In this document: piece after piece, positions 50,120 to 59,306 of the stretch | Layout of the letters: the number at the start of each line of letters is the position of its first letter | Position numbering within the stretch: the first letter of the stretch is position 1 | Assembly (NCBI GenBank): GCA_001970955.1 | Contig: MPUH01000138.1 | Span: forward strand, 1-64,000 | Length of the DNA stretch: 64,000 bases | Direction: 5' to 3' | Source: Stentor coeruleus | Lineage: Eukaryota; Ciliophora; Heterotrichea; Heterotrichida; Stentoridae | Notes under the pieces: generated by a model | Seen by the model: only the letters and a program-made list of their open reading frames with translations | Database searches by the model: none | What the model was told of the DNA's origin: nothing | Made by a program: the position numbers and the translations under genes

Positions 50120-50821
50120 AAACTATTATATTATAGAATAAATGGATTATAAAACTATGTTCTTAGATGAGGAAGATTTAGGTAGGGGGAAATAGTTAGG
50201 TAAGGTGATTTGTTTAAAAATTCGAAGGGTTTTTTATAAGGTATAATATGGTATATTTTTGTAAGGAAAGAAAATTTGATTGAAGATTATTGGATTTAAT
50301 ATATTATAAGAGGGTAAAATATAGGAATAAAGAAATGTAGTCGAAATTAGAAGTGTAAAGTGTTTGTTTTATGCGATGCTTTTAATAAAATAAATCAACA
50401 AAAAAATTCAACAAAAAATTGTGAGTGTATATTTTTGTATTTTGCAATGAGTCCTATTTGGTTAATTAGAATTGATAGAGATTTTTTATTTTTTATCTAA
50501 AATATATAAGCTATATAAGGAATTCCAATTAAGAAAATTTTACTTTTATTAAGGCGCAATGATAATCAATACTGAATACTGAGAATCATCGAGAAAACTT
50601 AAGATAAAGAATTCGCACGCAGTAAATGTAAATTTGGTTAAGAGATTATTTTGGTTATTGATTTAATTATTCAAGTCTTTATCAGCTTTAGTGTAATTTA
50701 TTAAGATTATTTCTTATTAATAATAAATAAAAAGTTGAGCTTAATATGGAGAAGTGCTGATAAGGTAAATTGTGATAATTTTTAAAGAGTTGTTTAAATT
50801 CCAATAAAATAATTGTGTTGA

Positions 50822-50966
50822 TTTTTATTTGCTTTGCTTGATAATTAGTAATCTAATAGTTTGCATATAAAATGCATTTCAAAATATATTGTANTTTTTA
50901 TTTGCTTTGCTTGATAATTAGTAATCTAATAGTTTGCATATAAAATGCATTTCAAAATATATTGTA
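50822..50966. repeat. 72-bp direct duplication around a single N: unmerged contig join
   Basis: Bases 50822-50893 and 50895-50966 are identical, separated by the N at 50894. Copy B of the segmental duplication has only one counterpart of this block, which favours an assembly artefact over a real tandem repeat. Confidence 0.9.
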
Positions 50967-51008
50967 AAGCTTTAGTATTTTACTTGTTTAGAATTGATAA
51001 TAAAATTT

Positions 51009-51349
51009 AGGCATTATACTAATTTGTAAAGGATAATTAGGCTATATAAATGGAGGGACCATACGAAGAAAACCTAGATCTTGTAGGTGCTATTTCAACT
51101 AAAAATTCAACTTAAGTGCAAGTATTGCAAAAAAAATCTCTCTTCAAGGCAGAACCTCAGAGAACATATGTATGTTCACACTGGTTAAAAGCCTTACATT
51201 TGCACAGAACTTGGATGTGGTATAAGCTTAGACAAGGGAGTCTCTTATTGTCTCACAACCCCCCAGACCCTCCTTTATGGGTAAACACAATTACCCAAAG
51301 CCAATAGCCACTTTTAGGGGCCTCAACTAGGCATTATACTAATTTGTAA
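51009..51349. repeat. Direct repeats of 21 bp flanking the zinc-finger relic
   Basis: A 21-bp string (beginning AGGCATTATACTAATTTGTA) occurs at 51009-51029 and again at 51329-51349, 320 bp apart. The zinc-finger relic lies between them. They could mark a tandem duplication junction or an insertion target. Confidence 0.75.
51050..51307 (+). pseudogene. C2H2 zinc-finger gene relic
   Basis: Starts ATG (MEGPYEENLDLVGAISTK). In a second frame it gives a recognisable C2H2 finger, CKYCKKNLSSRQNLREHMY, then VHTG*KPYICTELGCG, where the linker TGEKPY has a stop at Glu (GAA to TAA). The next finger continues in yet another frame (RQGSLLLSH). So at least two frameshifts and one stop are visible. It is a host transcription-factor-type gene fragment. 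Confidence 0.65.
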
Positions 51350-51369
51350 TATTTTATTATAAGGTATAT

Positions 51370-51821
51370 ACAGAAAATAGTCCTGGAATGAAAACTAGGG
51401 AAATTGATACTCATGAATCAGAACAAAAACCAAGAAAAAGCAAGAAAAACTCTCTAGGAATGATCGAATGTAATATGCGCAAATATTATATTTCTACATC
51501 AAAACTTGTCGATCATGCTACTTCTTGTAAATGGAATATGAGCTTGGATTTCCAAGTAATTTTTCTAATATATCAGCTCATGATTAAAGATTTAGTATTG
51601 AGAAAAATGAAAACTGCTAAATTACAATTAGTGGTTTCGGAAGAACGGGTTTGTGAGTTGCAAATGGAATTAAAGTAAGAAATCAAGGTGCTGATCAAAA
51701 AAATATTAACGATCAGATGCAAATACCCATTTCCACTTGATGCTATTGCAGAAATTGACAGAATGGTTAATAAAGCGCCAAGGTTTTTGGAGGGGAAATG
51801 CACTTTAATGATGAGGAATAA
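51370..51821 (+). pseudogene. Truncated copy of the coiled-coil/C2HC gene
   Basis: Corresponds to the last about 190 codons of the gene at 45622-47208 and has no promoter or N-terminal part. The finger CxxC is damaged (CNMRK against CDICK), frames are broken, and about 110 nt are deleted between two GAAAAATG strings. The nearby 3' flank is shared with copy A to about 51866. Confidence 0.85.
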
Positions 51822-52043
51822 TTACACATAATAGCACAAACAATTTATATAATAATCATATGCGATATACTGATATTATAAGAAAAAATATGGAAAGAAG
51901 GTGTTGATAGAAATAATGATAAACTTATTTTTATGCAGTGATTTGTTATTGAATATGTTAAGAATATTGTTAGAAATATATAATTTATATTCCTGAACTT
52001 AAAAATATCACAAGCCAAATTTTAATCAAAAATCTTTACTAAA

Positions 52044-53579
52044 CTATTCAACTTTTCTAGGTATCCAAGGGACTTTATCATTCCTTACCCCAAACTTAGA
52101 CAGTCTTAAAACTCCCTCAGCTTCCCATCTTTTAATCCCACGCCATCTCGTTGTCTGTTCATTAAACTGGACAAAATTCACATAGTCTATTTTATAGCTA
52201 AATCTACTAGTTCCATAAATTAAAACAGATGTTCTGCACGCGATTTCATTTCTTTCCTCTTCATCCATTGAATCTAATTCCTCAATTTTAACATTCTTTA
52301 AATAAATTTGATAATAATATTCTATTTGTTTTACAGCTTCAGGTGCATAAGGGTTCCATAATTTCCCATTATCACTAGTCCAATACCAGATAAATTCTTC
52401 AGGACTAAGCTGATTTATTATTGTTGCTAAACCTCTTCTTACAGTTCTAGCAGCAATTCCATTATTTTTTGATTGAACATGAGGTACACCTTTACTGCCA
52501 AATATAATAGTGCGTTCATTTCCAATTCTAACTTTTTTTCTTCCTTTTGCGAATTTGCTTTTAATTTTTTTATTTTCTTCAAAAGAATATGGCATAAACT
52601 GCCCAAAATCATTCAAGTAATGCCATTGATCTTCTTCATCAGTTTGATGAATAGTGATACTTATTTGTTCTTTACACATTTCTAATTCATTTTCCGGTCC
52701 TTTCAAAATAAAGGATTTTTGCCCTTTACCTGCACTTTCGACTTCAATTTGAGTTCTTTCTATAGAAGATCTAATTTTATTGATGATTTCAACTCTATCG
52801 TTTTTTTTTACATTGGAACTTATAGGGATTCTTCTAACTTTAAAATTTTCAGAATTCGTTGTTGATTGAGGAACTACTAAGATCTCGCTTTTAATCCTTA
52901 GATTTTCTATTTTTTCAGGAAGTTTGATGCTTGAAGATTCAATTTTTGTTGTATCACAATTATGAGGTAGTATTTTTTGAGAAGATTTACTATTTAGAAT
53001 TTCACAAGGGATATTCGGTATAGGGTTTATAGGTGGCGATTTTTTCTCTATATCAATAGAATCTTTTTTATCTAAATCAAGTCTATTTTGTTCATTAGTC
53101 TCTCTACTTTGGTAATCTAAATCTTCATTTTCAAATTTAAGTATTTTTTGTTCAGGCTTTAGACCTTCAAAAATTTGTTCACTGGGATTATTTGAAAGAT
53201 TATTCCCCATCATTGGTCCACATGGTAATTCTTGAGCTGGAATATATCCCATATGGTTCATAGGTCTATTTTGAAAACCTTCTTTATATGGCTGATTACA
53301 TACTGGATAATTTTGGGCTGGATTATATTGATTTGAAGGCATACCAGGGGCTAATTTAGGATAGCAATAGTTTTGGGGAAAGTTTTGAAAGTTCTGATAA
53401 CTATTATTGAATTGGCTTGGAGGCATGCAAGGTGCCATTGAGTCTGGAATATTTGGTGGTATATAATTGAATTGGTTTGGAAGATTTTGACGATGCTCAA
53501 GAAAGTTGTTTGGATTCTGATATTTGTAATTTATATTTTGATTAGTTCCTTGAGGAAATGAGTTAAGGTTATTCCACAT
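52044..53579 (-). CDS. WWE-domain protein with Asn/Gln/Pro-rich N-terminus, copy B (intact)
   Basis: A 511-residue protein. The first about 110 residues are rich in Asn, Gln, Pro and Tyr (prion-like). A central segment (about 265-315, KNDRVEIINKIRSSIERTQIEVESAG) looks like a KH-type RNA-binding fold. The C-terminal about 130 residues form a WWE domain: FIWYWTSDNGKLWNPYAPEAVKQIEYYY, then YKIDYVNFVQFNEQTTRWRGIKRW, the diagnostic Q-F-N/Q-x-x-T...R.I.R pattern. WWE domains bind poly-ADP-ribose or iso-ADP-ribose in PARPs and ubiquitin ligases; no catalytic partner domain is present here. A condensate-forming ADP-ribose reader is an inference. Confidence 0.75.
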   Translation of the reverse strand: MWNNLNSFPQGTNQNINYKYQNPNNFLEHRQNLPNQFNYIPPNIPDSMAPCMPPSQFNNSYQNFQNFPQNYCYPKLAPGMPSNQYNPAQNYPVCNQPYKEGFQNRPMNHMGYIPAQELPCGPMMGNNLSNNPSEQIFEGLKPEQKILKFENEDLDYQSRETNEQNRLDLDKKDSIDIEKKSPPINPIPNIPCEILNSKSSQKILPHNCDTTKIESSSIKLPEKIENLRIKSEILVVPQSTTNSENFKVRRIPISSNVKKNDRVEIINKIRSSIERTQIEVESAGKGQKSFILKGPENELEMCKEQISITIHQTDEEDQWHYLNDFGQFMPYSFEENKKIKSKFAKGRKKVRIGNERTIIFGSKGVPHVQSKNNGIAARTVRRGLATIINQLSPEEFIWYWTSDNGKLWNPYAPEAVKQIEYYYQIYLKNVKIEELDSMDEEERNEIACRTSVLIYGTSRFSYKIDYVNFVQFNEQTTRWRGIKRWEAEGVLRLSKFGVRNDKVPWIPRKVE

Positions 53580-54388
53580 AAACTATTATATTATAGAATA
53601 AATGGATTATAAAATTATGTTCTTAGATAAGGAAGATTTGGGTAGGGGAAAATAGTTAGGTAAGGTGATTTGCTTAAAAAATTGGAGGGTTTTTTTTATA
53701 AGGTTTAATATAGTGCATTTTTGTAAGGAAATAAAATTTGATTGAAGGTTATCGGATTTAATAAGAGGATAAAATATAAGAATGAAGAGATGAGTAGAAA
53801 TTAGAAGTGTAAAGTGTTTGTTTTATGCGATGCTTTTAATAAAATGAATAAAAAAAAAATTCAACAAAAAAATAGTGTAGTGTATATTTTTGTATTTTGT
53901 AATGAATCCTATTTGGTTAATTAGAATTGATAAAGATTTTTGATTGTTTTATCTCAAATATATAAGCTATATAAGGAATTTCAATTAAGAAATTTTGATT
54001 TTATTAAATCGCAATGATAATCATTACTGAATGCTGAGAATCATCGAGAAAACTTAAGACAAAGAGTTCGCACGCAGTGAACGTAAATTTAGTTAAGAGA
54101 TTGTTTTGGCTATTGATTTAATTATTCAGGCCTTGATCAGTTTTAGTGTAATTTATTAAGATCATTTCTTATTGATAATAAATAAAAAGTTGAACTTATT
54201 ATGGAGAGGTGCTGATAAGTTAATTGTGATAATTTTTAAAGAGTTGCTTTAATTCCAATAAAAAAATTGTGCTGATTTTAGTTTGCTTTGCTTGATAATT
54301 AGTAATCTAATAGTTTGTATATAAAATGGCATAACTAGCTCTAAAAACAATTTTCACTAATCTATTACTAATCTATTATTCCTAATAC
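53580..54388. other. Spacer upstream of WWE copy B
   Basis: Up to 54329 it is homologous to 50120-50946 and non-coding. Beyond 54330 is the short 3' flank of the B-box gene. Nothing further seen. Confidence 0.6.
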
Positions 54389-55392
54389 CTAAATAGGCCA
54401 ATCTTCATAATCGCATTCCGCATACTTATATCTATATTGTTTAGCTTCCGAATTACTGTGCATTCCACAATACACTTTCTCATTTGTCTCCATACTGAAT
54501 ATTCCCACTAAATAAATTTTACAAACTTCTTATCCCTTACTTGCTGATTATTTCTTACGATCTATGCTAATTTTTACTTCCTATATTGAATATACCATCT
54601 GAATATAAAATACCTGAATTAATCAATACTTCCTATATATCATTAACCATCTACATATATTGTACAATCTATATAATTCTCACCTAATTATATCTCACAA
54701 TCTAAATAAATATTACAAATAAATATAAATTTGCCACCATAATCTTGTTTAATACACTGCACTTCTTCAATATCGAAATTTCTGAGTTCAGGGAATTTTT
54801 TCTTTTCAAAAAATGTTTTTTGTTCTTCTAAATCTAAATCGTTAAAATCTTCAGGTATTACCCTTTTTTCTAATGAAGCTAGCCGAGTTTCTAAATCCTT
54901 TAATCTTAAATTTACTTGAAGATATTTCTCTGAATTAATATCTTTGATATAATTTTCTTTATACTCAAATCCAAGTTGATTTCTTATAATCTCTATAAAA
55001 TCTCTTTTATCTCTATTTTCATAGTCAGATTCCATTATTTCTCTTAGGTTTCTATCCAAAGATAAATCTAAACTTAAGTCTGTTAGCATGTTTTGTATTA
55101 TAGTTTGCTTTTTTTTTAGTTTTTTTATAACCTTTTTCGAGATTTCCTGTATTTTAGATATCATAATATTAGTTTCATTTAAAACACCTTCGATTTTTTC
55201 TTTTATTTCAGACAAAAAACCTTTAACATCCTGTTCACGTTGTTCAAGTTGATCCCTATTAAAAATTTGCTTGCATGCAGAGTTTTTTAAGGCATGTTCT
55301 TTTTTATGGTTGCTACAGTACACTTGGTAATAGTTGCAGGAACAAGAATATTCAGGAGGATCTTTGCATCTATTTTTACAACAGCGAATCAT
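54389..55392 (-). CDS. B-box-like zinc/coiled-coil protein with an array of twelve 15/16-nt introns
   Basis: N-terminal Cys/His cluster (CCKNRCKDPPEYSCSCNYYQ...CSNHKKEH, B-box-like, about 4-32), then a coiled coil (about 45-200) and a C-terminal segment. Unspliced, the frame stops at 54688. Between 54716 and 54508 lie twelve back-to-back GT...AG blocks of 15 or 16 nt. Removing all of them (182 nt) joins GGKFIFI to YYYGNGNPILGIFSMETNEKV and runs to a TAG at 54389. That gives 822 coding nt, exactly 273 residues plus stop. The joined segment resembles the start of a WD- or kelch-like strand set. The intron array is described separately. Without splicing, a 234-residue product would result. Confidence 0.65.
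54508..54716 (-). other. Array of twelve consecutive minimal introns with 3-nt exons
   Basis: In sense order the blocks span 54716-54702, 54698-54684, 54683-54669, 54665-54651, 54647-54633, 54629-54614 (16 nt), 54613-54599, 54595-54581, 54577-54562 (16 nt), 54558-54544, 54540-54526 and 54522-54508. Each begins GT and ends AG. Eleven end TAG or CAG; one ends AAG. Between them lie ATT, (none), ATT, ATG, GAA, (none), ATG, GAA, ATC, CAA, TTT. The repeating length is mostly 18 nt. All junctions are phase 1. Confidence 0.7.
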
Positions 55393-55585
55393 ATAATTAT
55401 AGCAATATTTCCATAATTCCTATCATATTTGATAATCTTATACATTAAATAGTTTATTTCTTATATACATATCTTCATAATATAATAATTTTACCTACAA
55501 TTTATATAATAACATCAAATATACATAATAAAAATTACTCATAATTTACTTATGATATATAATACTATAAAATAGTAAATTATTT

Positions 55586-58189
55586 TTAATCAGCTTTCAT
55601 TCTATACATCAACTTTGTATATTGCTCAACAATTGGTGGCACATAATCATCTTGAAAATTTATAGGACAAAGCTTTAATAAAAACTTTGTAGAGATTTCC
55701 AACTTCTTACTAAGATCTGTCTTAATGAGACTCAGATAATTATAATTTGCCATATCTTTTATAACACCTGAATAATCGATAGCTCTAGATAATGCTTCAA
55801 GCATTTCAGTAAAATTCATTTCTAAATGCCTTTTGACATATAATTCATCAACTTGAGTCATCATTGATTGACTGAAACACACATCGATTTCTCTTGTCGC
55901 GAAATTATCACCAACAAGTCCTGCATCATTACAAAGCATGCGAAACTCTTCAAGGCTCATAAAGGGTTTTTTACCAGGCAGTGTGTGTTTTCCGCTGTAT
56001 TTTTTAAATAAGGCTTGGAATATGGATTTGTTAACTTTTAACACGAGATCGACTTCTTCGCAGAAGTATTTTTCAGTCCTCCACTTATCTGATGTGAATT
56101 TGTTTATAACAGGCCATAAGTGTTCTTTAAGCATTCTATCAAAGCCTTCAAGGTAAGTACTACAAAGCTTATTTCTTATATACCTATCCCCAGCAACTCT
56201 TACAATAATCTCCATAAACTCATACCTAACCAAACTATTCCCAGGATTATACACCTGACCTTTTTCCTTTTGTATCAGCGTCGAGTTAAGATTAACCCCT
56301 AAATCACTAGGTCCATACAAATTATCAATAATATTACATTCATTCAAAAAGTCAGTAAAAACATTCGACCCAATAGAAAAAACATCAGATCCTCCATAAG
56401 CTGATAAGTTCTTATAAGTAAGTTTAATCAATGAATAAACCTGTCTTATAGCATTTTTCAGTTCTATTTGTTCTTCAGGATTTTTAACAAAATTCATAAT
56501 CCTCGAATGTCTCCAATCAAAATCCAAACAGTCATCTAAAATCCTCTCATTATCAACCTTATAATCCTTAAAAATAGCAACATGAAAATTCCAAGGAATC
56601 CTTTCCATTCTTCCTACCTTAACAAGACACTTAAAATTTTTAATTCTTGGTTTCGTAAAAAAAGGACTTTTTATCATACAAATTTCCCCTTCAGGTTCTA
56701 TTTGATTCATTTTTTGAACTTTAATAGTTTTTTTATCCCCTTCTTCATATTCAACTATCATCTCATGTACCCTATTGATTTTTTTATAATTACTTTTTAT
56801 AGGAAGACCTTCAATATCTATAAAAAAAAACACTTGGGGATGAGGTGGGACAGCACGGGTAATCTCAAAATGTCCATTCCCATCACTTGGCATAACTTCA
56901 GGCTGAAAATCATCAATTTCTAAATGTATAAAAACAGTCATCCCTTCACTTTCACAACAAAAAGTTGTTTCGATCCACTTTTCACATACCCAACAGTTGG
57001 TGTTAAGTTTTTCCTGGGCAAAAACTGGCCGGTCTATCATCCTTTGATAAAAATGTCCTTTTTTTATATGCCTTTTGCTTGTTATATTTATAAACCCTCT
57101 TGGATCAACTTCACATGCATTTCCAGTCATATGAAGTCCTAAAAGTGTACGATTAGGTAGAATATATTCACTGATTATAGCCGCATCTTCAGCAGATATT
57201 GAATTATAAGATAAATCTAAATGTGCTAAAGTATAATTTGATTTTAATGCTTTACCTATAGACTCAGCTGAAATTTTAGATTTACCTATTGAATTCCAAG
57301 ATAAATCTAAAACCATAAGTGTGTTGTTTTTTGCTAGACTGTCAAATATATTCACAGCACCTTGAGGGCCAAAGTTATTCCAATGAAGGTCTAAGATTTT
57401 TAAAGATATATTTTGAGATAATAAATCTTTAAAATATCGTGTCACCAAATCAGTCAGGTTATTTTTTGCTAGTATTAATTTAGTTAACCTTCTGTTATAA
57501 AGTAAACTATTACTGAGGGCAGGGATAAATGCTGATGTAAAATGAGTATTTTCTAGGTTTAAAGATTTAAGCCTACAATCGTTAAGTGACATCATTTTGA
57601 CGATTTTTTCCAAAGATTTAGGCCCGATTTCATTATCAGCTAAGTTGATATGTTTGATTTGTTTAAACTCAACATTGTTTAATATTTTCTCATTACCTCT
57701 ATCAGTAAGTCTATTGCTTTTAAGATTAAGTGTCTCTAGGGATGGATAATGTTTAAGACCATGTGAAAAAGCTTCAGCATAATTATCGCCCATAGAAAAA
57801 AGTCTTAAATCAATTGACAACTCTTTTCCATTTCGTTTTACTAAACCAAAAGATTTAGGATGTAAGTGTTTTTTATCTAGTTTCGACAAATAGGCTATAC
57901 TTGGTGTACATTCAGCTTGTTGGATTTGGATTTTTTCATTAAGCCGACCTATATGTTTATAATCTTGATAAAAGTCGAGTTTGGGTGCTGAATCTTTTGG
58001 AGTTTTTTGCTGATAATCATTTGACTCTTCAAATACGTTATGGAAAGAATCTTGCATGTTGACTTTACTGGAACTATGCGGGGAACAGATTAGGGAACTG
58101 ATTCCCCCTTGATGAGCTTTTGAATGGCTTCGTGAGTGGATTCCTTTTGTGATAATAGGGAAGAGACTATGTGAATTAGCTTTGTTCAT
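55586..58189 (-). CDS. Leucine-rich-repeat protein (RI-type) with long ciliate-type C-terminus
   Basis: An 867-residue protein. A disordered Ser/His-rich N-terminus (1-90) precedes about eight ribonuclease-inhibitor-type LRRs (about 145-380; units such as LKSLNLENTHFTSAFIPALSNSL and LKILDLHWNNFGPQGAVNIFDSL). A Cys-containing beta-rich region (NCWVCEKWIETTFCCE) and a helical C-terminal half follow (about 560-860, EF-hand-like spacing around SLEEFRMLCNDAGLVGDNF but without a full loop). This architecture recurs among ciliate axonemal LRR proteins by general knowledge. Ciliary localisation is an inference. Confidence 0.7.
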   Translation of the reverse strand: MNKANSHSLFPIITKGIHSRSHSKAHQGGISSLICSPHSSSKVNMQDSFHNVFEESNDYQQKTPKDSAPKLDFYQDYKHIGRLNEKIQIQQAECTPSIAYLSKLDKKHLHPKSFGLVKRNGKELSIDLRLFSMGDNYAEAFSHGLKHYPSLETLNLKSNRLTDRGNEKILNNVEFKQIKHINLADNEIGPKSLEKIVKMMSLNDCRLKSLNLENTHFTSAFIPALSNSLLYNRRLTKLILAKNNLTDLVTRYFKDLLSQNISLKILDLHWNNFGPQGAVNIFDSLAKNNTLMVLDLSWNSIGKSKISAESIGKALKSNYTLAHLDLSYNSISAEDAAIISEYILPNRTLLGLHMTGNACEVDPRGFINITSKRHIKKGHFYQRMIDRPVFAQEKLNTNCWVCEKWIETTFCCESEGMTVFIHLEIDDFQPEVMPSDGNGHFEITRAVPPHPQVFFFIDIEGLPIKSNYKKINRVHEMIVEYEEGDKKTIKVQKMNQIEPEGEICMIKSPFFTKPRIKNFKCLVKVGRMERIPWNFHVAIFKDYKVDNERILDDCLDFDWRHSRIMNFVKNPEEQIELKNAIRQVYSLIKLTYKNLSAYGGSDVFSIGSNVFTDFLNECNIIDNLYGPSDLGVNLNSTLIQKEKGQVYNPGNSLVRYEFMEIIVRVAGDRYIRNKLCSTYLEGFDRMLKEHLWPVINKFTSDKWRTEKYFCEEVDLVLKVNKSIFQALFKKYSGKHTLPGKKPFMSLEEFRMLCNDAGLVGDNFATREIDVCFSQSMMTQVDELYVKRHLEMNFTEMLEALSRAIDYSGVIKDMANYNYLSLIKTDLSKKLEISTKFLLKLCPINFQDDYVPPIVEQYTKLMYRMKAD

Positions 58190-58736
58190 GTTGAGTTGGT
58201 TTTATAATTGGAATGGTGAAAATATGGTTATGATTAAATATGTTAGAAGATTAGGTTAGTATGATGGGATATGTTAGTTATGATGAGGCTTTACTTTTTG
58301 GATGAGGTTGTATGCTTTTAGAGGATGCTAGTTTTTATAGGAGGAAGTTTTGAATATTTCTAGTGGTTGATTGCTGAAGATATAATGGATTATAATAAGA
58401 ATGGTATATGATGATAACTGATTTTGGGTGTTTAGAAATATGTATAAGGATTTTATAATACTTAAAAATCATTTAATAAGCAAATTTAAGCTTTTTTCAT
58501 ATTTTTCTAACCAAAATGTGATAAAAATAACCTTTGTATATTTTAAGACTAAAATTCCCTTAAATATCTTTTTAATTACTACATTTATACCCTCACTTAA
58601 ATTAAATATCAAATTTCATCTTTAAAATATACCAAAAATCTTCATCTTTTTATAATAAAAAATCGCATCCTCTCTAAAAAACCTACTTCTAATCAACTCC
58701 TCATAATCCAATCCTCTATTTTCCAATATCTTCTAA
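58190..58736. other. Spacer with strand-composition switch
   Basis: G/T-rich to about 58440, then A/C-rich. Nothing else seen. Confidence 0.6.
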
Positions 58737-59306
58737 TTAAGTTAAACTATCTATTTGATTTTGAATAATTTCAATATTCATAAACAATTCTAAAACCTGG
58801 TCTTTAGTCAAACTTATAGATTTCACCGTCTCATTACTAAGCTTAAGTTTTAGTTCAGCTTCAGGTTGACAAGCCATTTCATAATTCGAACCTAAAGGTA
58901 GTTGAAGTCTCCAATCAAATGCTTCTAACAAACAAGGAACACTAACAGCTCTATCTTTTAAATGCATCAAAAATTCAGTTCCCCCTTCACTCCAAACATT
59001 CTGAAAACTTTCAATTTGTTCATCGCCAATTTCAATAGCTTCAAGGTTTTCAGCTAAATTACTAAGTTTTAATTGTGCGAATTGTTCAAATAAAAACCCA
59101 CTGGCTTGGATAAGGATTTGTAGTGAACTTGGGGATAATGATAATATGTTCTCTAGTTGGGAAAGTTCTTTTGCTGAGAAAATCTGACGTTTTGGGCTTT
59201 GTAGACCAGTTAAAACACGTTCAAGAAATAGTTCGAGCTTTGATGAATCTAAAGAGTTTATAATGTTGATTGCTTCTCTAAGTTTGTTTGTTAAGCGAAT
59301 TGCCAT
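58737..59306 (-). CDS. COMM-domain protein, COMMD10-like
   Basis: A 189-residue protein. The N-terminal helical HN domain (about 1-110) is followed by a COMM domain (about 118-189) with LLEAFDWRLQLPLG, AELKLKLSNETVKSISLTKDQVLELF and a terminal amphipathic helix. The L.xFDWR motif is diagnostic for COMMD proteins, subunits of the Commander complex that works with retromer/retriever in endosomal recycling. COMMD10 is the nearest member by length and motif. The protein appears complete. Confidence 0.85.
   Translation of the reverse strand: MAIRLTNKLREAINIINSLDSSKLELFLERVLTGLQSPKRQIFSAKELSQLENILSLSPSSLQILIQASGFLFEQFAQLKLSNLAENLEAIEIGDEQIESFQNVWSEGGTEFLMHLKDRAVSVPCLLEAFDWRLQLPLGSNYEMACQPEAELKLKLSNETVKSISLTKDQVLELFMNIEIIQNQIDSLT

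Larger units (their letters stand above)
46651..50946. repeat. Segmental duplication, copy A
   Basis: Begins inside the coiled-coil gene (ACAGAAAATAGTCCTGGAAT), covers its 3' end, the WWE gene copy A and its upstream spacer. It ends near the TTGCATATAAAATG string. Compared with copy B (51370-54329) it carries about 790 extra bases (47250-48040) and a longer WWE-gene N-terminal half. The WWE C-terminal part is far more similar between copies than the N-terminal part. Confidence 0.85.
50120..51369. other. Spacer upstream of WWE copy A, with contig join and zinc-finger relic
   Basis: 50120-50946 is duplicated at 53580-54329 and is non-coding in both copies. It includes a single N (50894). 50970-51369 holds a zinc-finger relic between two direct repeats, listed separately. 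Confidence 0.7.
51370..54329. repeat. Segmental duplication, copy B
   Basis: Direct-orientation copy of 46651-50946. It holds a decayed 3' end of the coiled-coil gene, an intact WWE gene and the shared upstream spacer. The right boundary lies at TTGTATATAAAATG|GCATAAC, where similarity to copy A stops, just past the 3' end of the B-box gene. Confidence 0.85.
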
